Below are positions 27,492 through 35,302 of a stretch of DNA of 42,981 nucleotides, in pieces; position 1 is the first letter of the stretch; each line of letters begins with the position of its first letter. The translations under genes were made by a program, and so were the position numbers. The stretch comes from Comamonadaceae bacterium (GTDB taxonomy: Bacteria > Pseudomonadota > Gammaproteobacteria > Burkholderiales > Burkholderiaceae_C): contig CANCER010000030.1 in the NCBI GenBank assembly GCA_947375135.1, positions 1-42,981 of the forward strand, given 5' to 3'. Under the pieces are notes generated by a model, which was not told the DNA's origin, did not search any database, and saw only the letters and a list, made by a program, of their open reading frames with translations.

Positions 27492-27587
27492 GGATCAGGC
27501 GGGCTGGGTACTCTGCTCCGTTCGTGTCCTCCGCCCTTCGGGCTCCCCCTTTACCTCACTGCGCAGAGCACCCAGCCCGCCTGATCC
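27492..27587. repeat. Long inverted repeat between rsmG and lysE
   Basis: Arms of 25 nt (27492-27516 and 27563-27587) pair with a single mismatch; the outer 18 bp, GGATCAGGCGGGCTGGGT and its complement, are perfect. The 46-nt loop includes a small GCCC-TTC-GGGC stem. The part 27518-27557 recurs in diverged, inverted form at 27671-27720. It lies 40 bp after rsmG and could terminate that operon, but there is no T-tract. Confidence 0.8.
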
Positions 27588-27622
27588 GAGTCGGATAGTT
27601 TGCATGCCAACTGCCGGGCTTG

Positions 27623-27638
27623 TGTTCCACGTGGAACC
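27623..27638. other. parS site 3
   Basis: TGTTCCACGTGGAACC contains the perfect 14-bp palindrome GTTCCACGTGGAAC, a recognised parS variant. It is intergenic, between the inverted repeat and the lysE gene, 0.9 kb upstream of parA. Confidence 0.85.
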
Positions 27639-27670
27639 TCCAGCGGCAGGGATGGGGTACGTGTCAGAGC

Positions 27671-27720
27671 GAGGTTAAGGAGGAGCGGAGGGCGCAGCCC
27701 TCTGCGGGGGACACGAACGG
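27671..27720 (-). repeat. Diverged inverted copy of the 27518-27557 sequence
   Basis: The stretch starts GAGGTTAAGGAGGAGCGGAG and ends GGACACGAACGG. The complement of 27518-27557 starts GAGGTAAAGGGGGAGC and ends GGACACGAACGG. The copy here is 10 nt longer in the middle. The two copies flank parS site 3. The rest of 27447-27889 holds no supported gene. Confidence 0.6.
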
Positions 27721-27889
27721 AGACACTTACCCCAGCCCTGTTGCGGGCGAGAGCCACGACAATCGTGACAGCCAGCGCGCTTCTCGGTTTGACGCTTCCG
27801 GAAGCCCGGAAAACCAAGCAACACGAAGTGCAATCTGGCCTGCCAAAAACCTAACGTAAACTCACAGTCTCCCTCAGAAAGAAACCACC

Positions 27890-28504
27890 ATGCTCGGCGT
27901 TACCGATTACGGCACCTTTGTCGTCACTGTCATTGTGTTCTTGGCGATCCCCGGCCCCGGTAACCTGGCTCTGGTCACCAGCACCAGCAAGGGTGGAATC
28001 GCAGGTGGTCTGGCTGCAACCTGTGGTGTCATCCTGGGCGATCAGGTGCTGATGTGGTCGGCCGTGGCCGGTGTGGCCGCCTTGCTCATTGCCTACCCGG
28101 ATGCTTTCTCGGCCGTGCAATGGTTTGGCGCCGCCTACCTGGCCTGGCTGGGCATCAAGATGCTCTTGGCCAAACCGGGCGCTGCACCGGTCATCAACAT
28201 CAAGCCCCGCCACTATCTGCGCCAAGCGCTGATGATCACCCTGCTCAATCCCAAGGCCATCCTGTTTTACATGGCCTTCTTTCCGCTGTTCGTGGACCCG
28301 GTGCGACAGCAGGGCCTGACCACCTATGCTTTTATGGCTGCCACCATTGCGGTGCTGACTTTTCTGTATGGCCTGGGTGCCACCCTGCTGACGCACTTTC
28401 TGGCTGAGCGCGTACGCGCCAATCCCTTGATCGGCCGGGTGCTGGAAAAAGTGGCCGGGCTGTTCCTGGTCGGCTTTGGCATCAAACTGGCACTCTCCAA
28501 ATGA
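27890..28504 (+). CDS. LysE/RhtB-family amino acid exporter
   Basis: 204 residues with about six transmembrane helices. IPGPGNLALVTSTSKGG near residue 20 is the family signature, and LNPKAILFYMAFFPLFV is the second conserved block. Such proteins export amino acids or related compounds. The substrate is not evident. Its stop codon overlaps an upstream in-frame ATG of parA, so it may share a transcript with parA. Confidence 0.88.
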   Translation: MLGVTDYGTFVVTVIVFLAIPGPGNLALVTSTSKGGIAGGLAATCGVILGDQVLMWSAVAGVAALLIAYPDAFSAVQWFGAAYLAWLGIKMLLAKPGAAPVINIKPRHYLRQALMITLLNPKAILFYMAFFPLFVDPVRQQGLTTYAFMAATIAVLTFLYGLGATLLTHFLAERVRANPLIGRVLEKVAGLFLVGFGIKLALSK

Positions 28505-28548
28505 CAGACTCAGACGTGAACGCAACACCGGCAGGAACCACCCAGCAC

Positions 28549-29334
28549 ATGGCAAAAATATTCTGCGTAGCCAACCAAAAGGGCGGGGTGGGCAAGACCA
28601 CCACCACGGTCAATCTGGCCGCTGGCCTGGCCAAGGTCGGACAGCGCGTCCTGATGATTGACCTGGACCCACAGGGCAACGCCACCATGGGTTCCGGGGT
28701 GGACAAGCGCAAGCTCGCACTCACGGTCTACGACGTGCTGCTGGAGTCGGCCTCGATTGCCGAGGCGCGTGTGCAAAGTGAAAAACTCATCAGCGCCGGC
28801 TGCGGTTACGACATTCTGGGTGCCAACCGCGAACTGGCTGGGGCCGAGGTGGAACTGGTCGAAGTGGAGCGGCGCGAGCGCCGCCTCAAGGCTGCCATTG
28901 CCGCGGTGGAGACCGAGTACGACTTCGTGCTGATCGACTGCCCGCCCTCGCTCTCCATGCTTACCCTCAACGGCCTGTGCTGCGCCCATGGCGTGATCGT
29001 GCCCATGCAGTGCGAGTACTTTGCCCTCGAAGGTCTGACCGACCTGGTCAACACCATCAAGCAGGTCAAGGCCAACCTCAACGACGATTTGCAGATCATC
29101 GGCCTGTTGCGCGTGATGTTCGATCCGCGCATCACCCTGCAGCAGCAGGTCAGCGAGCAACTCAAGGGCCACTTTGGCGACAAGGTGTTTGATACCGTGA
29201 TTCCGCGCAACGTGCGCCTGGCCGAAGCCCCCAGTTACGGCGTGCCGGGGGTGGTTTTTGACATCCAGTCCAGGGGCGCGCAAGCCTTTATTGCCTTTGC
29301 CCAGGAGATGGTGGCACGCATCGCGACGATGTAG
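28549..29334 (+). CDS. parA: Chromosome partitioning ATPase ParA (Soj)
   Basis: 261 residues from the ATG at 28549 (MAKIFCVANQKGGVGKTTTT), the usual N-terminus of chromosomal ParA in this group; an ATG at 28501 would add 16 residues and overlap lysE. The deviant Walker A GGVGKTT is at 12-18, and DLDPQGNATMGSG and IDCPPSLSMLTLNG are conserved. It lacks the N-terminal HTH of plasmid type Ia ParA, so it is the chromosomal type. It acts with ParB and the parS sites at 26.2-27.6 kb to move the origin region. Confidence 0.96.
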   Translation: MAKIFCVANQKGGVGKTTTTVNLAAGLAKVGQRVLMIDLDPQGNATMGSGVDKRKLALTVYDVLLESASIAEARVQSEKLISAGCGYDILGANRELAGAEVELVEVERRERRLKAAIAAVETEYDFVLIDCPPSLSMLTLNGLCCAHGVIVPMQCEYFALEGLTDLVNTIKQVKANLNDDLQIIGLLRVMFDPRITLQQQVSEQLKGHFGDKVFDTVIPRNVRLAEAPSYGVPGVVFDIQSRGAQAFIAFAQEMVARIATM

Positions 29335-29361
29335 GCCTGCACGCTAAAGTTGCCCCAGGTT

Positions 29362-29378
29362 GCTATTCAATTTATAGC
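29362..29378. repeat. Short hairpin repeat GCTAT-N7-ATAGC
   Basis: GCTAT-TCAATTT-ATAGC in the 67-bp gap after parA. I associate this AT-rich GCTATT..AATAGC palindrome with dispersed intergenic repeats of Comamonadaceae. No T-tract follows. Confidence 0.5.
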
Positions 29379-29401
29379 GTATCCATCCAGCTCCATAAAC
29401 T

Positions 29402-29962
29402 ATGCCTACCCCTCACCTCCTGATTCTGCCTGGCTGGCAAAGCTCCGGCCCGTCCCATTGGCAGAGCCGCTGGGAGGCACTGTATGGTGATGTGCGGGTG
29501 GAGCAGCACGACTGGATGCGTCCGCTGCGGGGCGACTGGATTGCCCGGCTGGAAGACGTGCTGCTGTCGCAGACCGGTCCCAGCGTGCTGGTGTGCCACA
29601 GCTTGGGTTGCCTGTTGACGGCCGCCTGGGCTTCGCACTCGCGCAACACCCATCGGGTGGCCGGTGCCCTGCTGGTGGCGCCGGGCGATCCGGACCAGCC
29701 CGAACTGCAGGCCGCGCTGAAAAGCTGGTCGCCGGTGCCGCTGGGCAAGTTGCCATTCAAAAGCATTCTGCTGGGCAGCCGGAACGACCCCTATTGCAGC
29801 CAGGCACGCGCGCGCATGTTTGCCGAGGCCTGGGGCTCGGAGTTTGTCGACTACGGTGCACGCGGCCATATCAATGCCGATTCCGGTCTGGGCGACTGGC
29901 CCGAAGGCCGTTCCCTGCTGGCCCGGCTCAGGGACAGCGGGTCCGCAGATACCCCCACCTAA
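29402..29962 (+). CDS. RBBP9/YdeN-type alpha/beta serine hydrolase
   Basis: 186 residues. The nucleophile is S67 in VCHSLGC, with D129 (SRNDPY) and H156 (GHINADSG) completing the triad; LILPGWQSSGPSHWQ at the N-terminus is typical of the RBBP9/YdeN family. Substrates of bacterial members are mostly unknown. The gene sits between parA (67 bp before) and parB (25 bp after) on the same strand, so it is very likely co-transcribed with them. Confidence 0.9.
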   Translation: MPTPHLLILPGWQSSGPSHWQSRWEALYGDVRVEQHDWMRPLRGDWIARLEDVLLSQTGPSVLVCHSLGCLLTAAWASHSRNTHRVAGALLVAPGDPDQPELQAALKSWSPVPLGKLPFKSILLGSRNDPYCSQARARMFAEAWGSEFVDYGARGHINADSGLGDWPEGRSLLARLRDSGSADTPT

Positions 29963-29987
29963 CCCCCGCTAAGAAAGAAAACACAAC

Positions 29988-30974
29988 ATGGTCACCAAAA
30001 AACCCAAGGGCCTGGGCATGGGTCTGGAAGCACTGCTGGGCCCCACGGTCAAGGAAGCCATCAACCTCGACGGCACCGCCACCACGCCCGATCTGCCCAC
30101 CACCCTGACGCTGGATGACATGGTGGCCGGGCAGTACCAGCCGCGTACGCACATGGACGAGGGCGCTCTGTACGAGCTGGCCGAGAGCATCAAGGCCCAA
30201 GGCATCATGCAGCCCATTCTCGTTCGCCGCTTGAGCGACGAGCAGGCACTTGCCAAGCGCCAGGCCCTGGATCCGAGCGGCGCGGCCGGTGGTGGCACGC
30301 CACGCCCGCTCTACGAAATCATTGCCGGGGAACGGCGTTTCCGCGCCGCCAAACTGGCCGGGCTGGACAGCGTGCCGGTGCTGGTGCGCGATGTGCCGGA
30401 CCAGGCTGCTGCCGCCATGGCGCTGATTGAAAACATGCAGCGCGAAGACCTCAATCCGCTGGAAGAGGCGCAGGGTCTGCAGCGCCTGATCAAGGAATTC
30501 GGCCTGACGCACGAAACCGCTGCCCAGGCGGTCGGGCGCTCGCGCAGCGCCGCCAGCAACCTGCTGCGCCTCCTGAACCTGGCCGACCCGGTACAAACCA
30601 TGCTGATGGCCGGCGACATCGACATGGGCCATGCGCGTGCCCTGCTGGCGTTGGACCGTGCCACCCAGATCACGACAGCCAGCCAGATCGCCACCAAAAA
30701 GCTTTCGGTGCGCGAGGCTGAAGGCCTGGTCAAGAAGCTGAGTGCCGAGTTCTCGCTGACCAGCCCCAAGCCCAAGAAAGACAAATCGCGCGATATCAAA
30801 CGGGTGGAGGAAGAGTTGTCCGACCTGCTGATGGCGCAGGTGGATGTGCGCATCAAAAAGCGCGTCAAGCGCAACGGCCGTATGGAGGATATGGGCGAGG
30901 TGGTGATCCAGTTTGGCTCGTTGGAGGAGCTCAACGGGCTGATCGAGCGTCTTTCCCCCGGCGTGACCCGCTAA
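29988..30974 (+). CDS. parB: Chromosome partitioning protein ParB (Spo0J)
   Basis: 328 residues. The N-terminal region begins with the ParA-contacting basic stretch KKPKGLGMGLEALLG. The CTP-binding/clamp domain carries GERRFRA and ENMQREDLNPLEEA. The central helix-turn-helix (TAAQAVGRSRSAASNLLRLL) reads parS, and the C-terminal dimerisation domain ends the protein. Three parS-like sites lie 2.3-3.8 kb upstream. Lys/Asp-rich residues around 260-275 form the linker. Confidence 0.96.
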   Translation: MVTKKPKGLGMGLEALLGPTVKEAINLDGTATTPDLPTTLTLDDMVAGQYQPRTHMDEGALYELAESIKAQGIMQPILVRRLSDEQALAKRQALDPSGAAGGGTPRPLYEIIAGERRFRAAKLAGLDSVPVLVRDVPDQAAAAMALIENMQREDLNPLEEAQGLQRLIKEFGLTHETAAQAVGRSRSAASNLLRLLNLADPVQTMLMAGDIDMGHARALLALDRATQITTASQIATKKLSVREAEGLVKKLSAEFSLTSPKPKKDKSRDIKRVEEELSDLLMAQVDVRIKKRVKRNGRMEDMGEVVIQFGSLEELNGLIERLSPGVTR

Positions 30975-31046
30975 GTCCCGCCCGGCAAGTTGGGGCTTCG
31001 CAGCAACCCACCTGCGCGTAACAACCGGCACCCCAAGGAGAACACC

Positions 31047-31796
31047 ATGGATTCCCAGTCAGCAACCCAGAGTACGTCGACCCTGGAAGCCTTGCATGCG
31101 CACCAGGTCATGTTGTTTGCGGTGGCATCGCTGGCCGAGTTGCGCGAGTCCGACACGGCCAGCCATTTGCAGCGCGTCAAACACTATGTACGCCTGCTGG
31201 CCGAAAAGCTCCGGTACCAGCAACCGGCTCTGGCATTCCAGCTGAGCCCGGACTACGTGGATGCCTTGTGCGCCAGCGTCTGCATGTACGAGCTGGGCAC
31301 GGTAGCCATACCCGACCGCATTCTGCTCAAGCCTGAGAGCCTCACGCCCGACGAGCTGGCCCTTATGCAAACCCACACCACCCGAGGTTACGAAGCCATC
31401 CTGCGGGCAGAAAAGTCCCTGGGCCTGCAGTCACCCCTGCTGCGTTTTGCCAAGGAGCTGACGCTGTCCCACCATGAAAAATGGAACGGCAAAGGTTATC
31501 CCGAAGGCCTGTCTGCAACCCGCATTCCGTTGTCAGCCCGGTTGGTCGCCGTAGCCGATGTGTACGACGCCCTGATCAGCAACAAGATTTACCGTCAGGG
31601 CATGTCCCACGATGCGGCGGTTGGCGTGATCTTTGGCGAGCGAGGCCAGCATTTCGACCCCGATGTGGTGGATGCCTTCATGGAACTGACGGTGGAATTC
31701 GACAACGTGGCCAAGTGCTTCGCCGACACCGAACACGACATGCAAACCAAGATCGACTACATGGCCAACGCCATCGCCGAGCGTGCTGAGCTGTAG
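31047..31796 (+). CDS. Degenerate HD-GYP domain protein
   Basis: 249 residues from the ATG at 31047, which has AAGGAG six bases upstream. It is a stand-alone HD-GYP domain without receiver. The position of the metal-binding HD pair reads Y81-E82 (MYELGTVAIPD), while the GYP motif is kept (KWNGKGYP, GYP at 150-152), as are [10 protein letters not shown] and QHFDPDVVDAF. It is clearly related to the intact HD-GYP regulator at 8922. Phosphodiesterase activity is unlikely; c-di-GMP binding or protein interaction is possible. It follows parB by 72 bp. Confidence 0.88.
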   Translation: MDSQSATQSTSTLEALHAHQVMLFAVASLAELRESDTASHLQRVKHYVRLLAEKLRYQQPALAFQLSPDYVDALCASVCMYELGTVAIPDRILLKPESLTPDELALMQTHTTRGYEAILRAEKSLGLQSPLLRFAKELTLSHHEKWNGKGYPEGLSATRIPLSARLVAVADVYDALISNKIYRQGMSHDAAVGVIFGERGQHFDPDVVDAFMELTVEFDNVAKCFADTEHDMQTKIDYMANAIAERAEL

Positions 31797-31931
31797 GCTC
31801 TCTTGACCCGTTCGCTCAAGGCCTGCGGCACCGAGCGGTGTGTCACTTGCGGCACAAGGTGATCGGACGGGACGGCTGCGTGCCCGGGCTTCTCCGTCAA
31901 TAATCTGGTTTTGATCCAAGGACGCACTGCA

Positions 31932-32516
31932 ATGGGAAACCGCCTCACACAAATCGCCACCCGCACCGGGGATGCCGGCACCACCGGCCTGGGCGACAAC
32001 ACCCGCGTCTCCAAAAACAGCTTGCGCGTGCACGCCATGGGCGATGTGGACGAGCTCAACTCCCACATCGGCGTGCTGCTGTGCGAGGACATGCCCGACG
32101 GCATCCGTACCCTGCTGGTGGAAATCCAGCACCAGTTGTTCAACCTGGGCGGCGAGCTGTCGATTCCCGGCTACGAGCTGCTCAAGCCCGAGGCCGTGCT
32201 GGCGCTGGACCAGGCGCTCGAAGCGTACAACGCGCAGCTCCCGCGCCTGGCCGAATTCATCCTGCCCGCAGGCACCCGTGCCGCATCCCTGGCCCATGTC
32301 TGCCGCACCGTGGCGCGCCGCGCCGAGCGCGCGCTGGTGGCCTTGGGCAACGAAGAGGCGCTGAAAGAAAACCCGCGCCAGTACCTCAACCGCCTGTCCG
32401 ACCTGCTGTTTGTGCTGTCGCGTTCGCTCAACCGCCACCGGACCGACGGCAGCGTGGGTGACGATGTGTATTGGAAAAGCGAACGCATGGCCAAGGACGT
32501 CAGCGCTGACACCTAA
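31932..32516 (+). CDS. Cob(I)alamin adenosyltransferase, PduO type
   Basis: 194 residues from the ATG at 31932 (MGNRLTQIATRTGDAGTTGLGD). The N-terminal ATP-binding TRTGDxGTT motif and the C-terminal RTVARRAER and LNRLSDLLFVLSR segments define the PduO-type enzyme, which makes adenosylcobalamin from cob(I)alamin and ATP. No cobalamin riboswitch B12-box is visible in the 135 bp before it, and no other B12 genes lie in the window. Confidence 0.93.
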   Translation: MGNRLTQIATRTGDAGTTGLGDNTRVSKNSLRVHAMGDVDELNSHIGVLLCEDMPDGIRTLLVEIQHQLFNLGGELSIPGYELLKPEAVLALDQALEAYNAQLPRLAEFILPAGTRAASLAHVCRTVARRAERALVALGNEEALKENPRQYLNRLSDLLFVLSRSLNRHRTDGSVGDDVYWKSERMAKDVSADT

Positions 32517-32882
32517 GCCGGCACATTGAACGGCGTCACCACCTGCACGCCCGATAGCGTGACCGGTGTGTACGGAGGCCCCACACCGTGGGCGCGCATG
32601 AGGTGCAGGCAGGCCATGCGCATGTCGTGCGCCAGATCGGTCACTAGCGTGTCGCGCACCACCCGGGCAAAGCGCTCCGCTGCCTGCCACCACATCCAGC
32701 ATGAACTTGCGGCCCCGCAGCCCGACCTGGGCGCTTTGTCGTTCCAGCTCGGCCCTGGCCTGTTCCACGCTTCGTACCATGTGGGCGCACACTCCGGTTT
32801 TCTGGTGCATCACGCGGTAAACCGTGGCCAGGCTGACGCCCGCCTACAGGGTGATGGCTTTGAGCAGATGCGCGTGTGACAT
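32513..32882 (-). pseudogene. LacI-family regulator, decayed
   Basis: From an ATG at 32882 the minus strand reads MSHAHLLKAITL, an in-frame TAG (32844-32846), then AGVSLATVYRVMHQKTGV, a LacI-type helix-turn-helix and hinge. After GRKFMLDVV the frame shifts (near 32690), and a second frame continues AAERFARVVRDTLVTDLAHD and ends VTLSGVQVVTPFNVPA, reminiscent of a LacI C-terminus. The effector domain of about 250 residues is missing. Nonsense mutation, frameshift and large deletion together mark a dead gene. Its original sugar is unknown. Confidence 0.65.
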
Positions 32883-33104
32883 GAAAAGGCAGTGTGCCGC
32901 AGGCGCCCTGATACGGAGGTGTTTTTGAGGTGTCTTAGGGCTGCGCTGCAGCACCGTACTGCTGCAGGTGTCCCCGGCCTTCGCGCGTTGCATGGAGACA
33001 GTGGACCGGGTGCGCATGGCACAAGTGCTGTAGCTCCGCCTGCTGCAGGAGCAGGCCAGTGGCCGTGTCGCCGCAGACGATCTGGCAGCCGCCGTGGCCA
33101 GCCA

Positions 33105-33461
33105 GTGCCGAGGGCTATGTCTTACCCACCAATCTGGACCGCGACCCGCCGCTTGGCGGGCTGGCGTCTCTGAGCCAGCAGGACCTGATGCGCAGCGCGC
33201 TGGAACACGGCCATTCGCCCGAGCAGTTCAACGCCACATGCAGGCCCGGGCGCTCACCCCGTTCTCCGGCCAGATCGCCATCGTCACCGGTGGCATCCAG
33301 GGCCTGGGTGCGGCCATTGCCGCAAGGTGGTGCGGCAGGCCGACGCCACTTTCGGGCGCGCGGACATACGGGTGAATGCCGCCGCCAGCACCGACCGCGG
33401 GCTGGGCAGTACAAACCCCAGTGGCGCCACTGGCATGAAACTCGCTAGTATTGCCACATAA
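33105..33461 (+). pseudogene. Short-chain dehydrogenase remnant, with the tail of an upstream gene
   Basis: From an ATG at 33238 the frame reads MQARALTPFSGQIAIVTGGIQGLGAA, the start of an SDR with the TGxxxGxG cofactor motif. About 70 bp later the SDR similarity moves to another frame (KVVRQADATFGRADIRVNAAAS, the NAA(G/S) region) and ends at 33461. Internal sequence is missing. Just upstream, in the frame ending over the SDR start, DRDPPLGGLASLSQQDLM looks like the C-terminus of a lost gene that I cannot identify. The stretch 32883-33104 shows nothing recognisable. Confidence 0.6.
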
Positions 33462-33484
33462 GTTAACCAATTGGTCAACTTATG
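33457..33484. promoter_or_regulatory. RutR-type operator upstream of the ABC importer
   Basis: A 28-bp palindrome with one mismatch between its 14-nt arms. Its core TTAACCAATTGGTCAA (33463-33478) differs at one position from the RutR consensus TTGACCA-NN-TGGTCAA known from E. coli. It ends 35 bp before the first importer gene, and a RutR-like TetR regulator is the last gene of the same cluster. Confidence 0.8.
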
Positions 33485-33518
33485 CTTTTGGCCCCCAACG
33501 TAGTGCAGTCTTGCGCCC

Positions 33519-34328
33519 ATGACTAAAACAGAAACGATCCGCCCCGTAGACCCTTACCGACTGGCTGTGCAGGTGCAAAACGCCAGCGTGGTGTACCAAA
33601 CCGCGGACACGCCGGTGCACGCACTCAGCGACATTGATCTGGACATTGCCGAAGGGGAATTCGTCTCTCTCATCGGCCCCTCCGGCTGCGGCAAGACCAC
33701 CCTGATGCGGGTGATTGCCGACCTGGAGCACATCAGCGCCGGGCAGGTGCTGGTTAACGGCGTCTCGCCGCATGAGGCGCGTTTGGCGCGGGCCTATGGC
33801 TATGTGTTCCAGGCACCCGCCTTGTTCCCCTGGCGCACGGTTTTGGGCAATGTGACCCTGCCGCTGCAGATCCAGGGCAGGGGCCGCACCGAGGCCAAGC
33901 AGATCGCCATCGAGCACTTGGAGCGCGTGGGCCTCAAGGGCTTTGAGGGCAAATACCCCTGGCAGCTTTCGGGCGGCATGCAGCAGCGCGTGTCGATTGC
34001 GCGCGCCCTGTCGTTTGAGCCCAGGATTTTGATGATGGACGAACCCTTTGGTGCGCTGGACGAAATCACCCGCGACCGGTTGAACGAACAACTGCAGCAA
34101 CTCTGGCAGCGCGAGCGCCGCACCGTGGTGTTTGTCACCCACTCGATTGCGGAAGCCGTGTACCTGTCCACCAAAATCGTGGTGATGTCACCGCGCCCGG
34201 GGCGCATTGTGAAAGTCATTACCTCGCCTTTGCCGGACGCGCGCCATTTGGGTCTGCGCGACACACCCGAGTTCATGGCCCTGGCGCACGAGGTGCGCGA
34301 GGCCCTGGCGGACGGCCACCATGGCTGA
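33519..34328 (+). CDS. ABC importer ATP-binding protein (pyrimidine/HMP/riboflavin-type uptake)
   Basis: 269 residues. Walker [10 protein letters not shown] is at 53-61, the signature LSGGMQQR and Walker [14 protein letters not shown] follow. It belongs to the nitrate/taurine/NMT1 class of importer ATPases. First gene of a five-gene run ending with a RutR-like regulator; a RutR-type operator lies just upstream. Confidence 0.93.
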   Translation: MTKTETIRPVDPYRLAVQVQNASVVYQTADTPVHALSDIDLDIAEGEFVSLIGPSGCGKTTLMRVIADLEHISAGQVLVNGVSPHEARLARAYGYVFQAPALFPWRTVLGNVTLPLQIQGRGRTEAKQIAIEHLERVGLKGFEGKYPWQLSGGMQQRVSIARALSFEPRILMMDEPFGALDEITRDRLNEQLQQLWQRERRTVVFVTHSIAEAVYLSTKIVVMSPRPGRIVKVITSPLPDARHLGLRDTPEFMALAHEVREALADGHHG

Positions 34329-34396
34329 AATAGAACCCCCACGCTCCCCCTCTTCGAGTGGGTCGCTGGCGCATGGACTGTGCGAAGCTTTGTCGG

Positions 34397-35302
34397 ATGA
34401 TCGCCATGCATAGCAAGAAGACTCCTTTGCAACGCTTCTGGCACCAGGGCCTGCCCGTCGCCGTGGTGCTGCTGAGCGTGCTGCTGGCCTGGTATGTGGC
34501 GGCCTGGCGGCTCAATGCGCCCGGCGCGATTGAGCGCGTGCTGGATTCCGATGCCGGTTACACCCAGCGCGAACTGTTCGAAGCCACCATGTCGATGGAG
34601 CGCCCGCTGATGCCGGCGCCGCACCAGGTGGCAATCGACTTTTATGAGAGCCTGACCGAGTGGCCGGTAGACAACCCGCGCAACCTGCTTTTCCACGTGG
34701 CCGTCACCGGGCAGAGCACCCTGATTGGCTTTGTCATGGGCACGGCGCTGGGCCTGCTGCTGTCCATCCTGATCGTGCACAGCCGCACCCTGGACCGCGC
34801 GCTCATGCCCTGGATCGTGGCCTCGCAAACCGTGCCGGTGCTGGCGATTGCGCCCATCGTGCTGGTGATTCTGGGCACGCTGGGTTTTTCCGGCGTGGCG
34901 CCCAAGGCGGTGATCGCCATGTACCTGTGCTTCTTCCCGGTCACGGTGGCCATGGTGGCCGGACTGCGCTCGCCGCAAACCATGGAGACCGAGATGATGC
35001 ACACCTATGCCGCCAGCCGCTGGCAAAGCCTGTGGCTGCTGCGCATGCCCGCGGCCCTGCCGTTTTTGTTTCCCGCGCTGCGCGTGGGCGTGGCCGCCGG
35101 CCTGGTCGGCGCCATGGTGGCCGAACTGCCTACGGGTGCCGTGGCCGGTCTGGGTGCGCGCCTGCTCACCGGTTCCTACTACGGGCAGACCACGCAGATC
35201 TGGTCGGCGCTGGTGATGTCGGCTCTCTTGGGCCTGACGCTGACCGCATCGGTGGCGCTGGTGGAGCGCATGGTTCTGCGCAACCGCGGGGGTGTGGCAT
35301 GA
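34397..35302 (+). CDS. ABC importer permease, first subunit
   Basis: About 301 residues from the ATG at 34397 (MIAMHSKKTPLQRF); a second ATG at 34406 and a GTG at 34358 are alternatives, and none has a clear ribosome binding site. The protein has six or so hydrophobic helices and the permease loop motif (EMMHTYAASRWQSLWLLRMPAALP region, near residues 210-233) that docks on the ATPase. It overlaps the second permease gene by 4 bp. Confidence 0.9.
   Translation: MIAMHSKKTPLQRFWHQGLPVAVVLLSVLLAWYVAAWRLNAPGAIERVLDSDAGYTQRELFEATMSMERPLMPAPHQVAIDFYESLTEWPVDNPRNLLFHVAVTGQSTLIGFVMGTALGLLLSILIVHSRTLDRALMPWIVASQTVPVLAIAPIVLVILGTLGFSGVAPKAVIAMYLCFFPVTVAMVAGLRSPQTMETEMMHTYAASRWQSLWLLRMPAALPFLFPALRVGVAAGLVGAMVAELPTGAVAGLGARLLTGSYYGQTTQIWSALVMSALLGLTLTASVALVERMVLRNRGGVA

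Noticed and set aside
31797..31931. Possible cobalamin riboswitch before the adenosyltransferase gene
   Set aside because: Only 135 bp are available and no B12-box-like sequence is present.
32886..33104. Short plus-strand frame of about 90 codons after the LacI remnant
   Set aside because: Translation is Arg/Ala-rich without any recognisable motif and lies in decayed sequence.
34329..34396. Extension of the first importer permease to a GTG at 34358
   Set aside because: The extra residues are not permease-like and no ribosome binding site supports the GTG; left only as an alternative.
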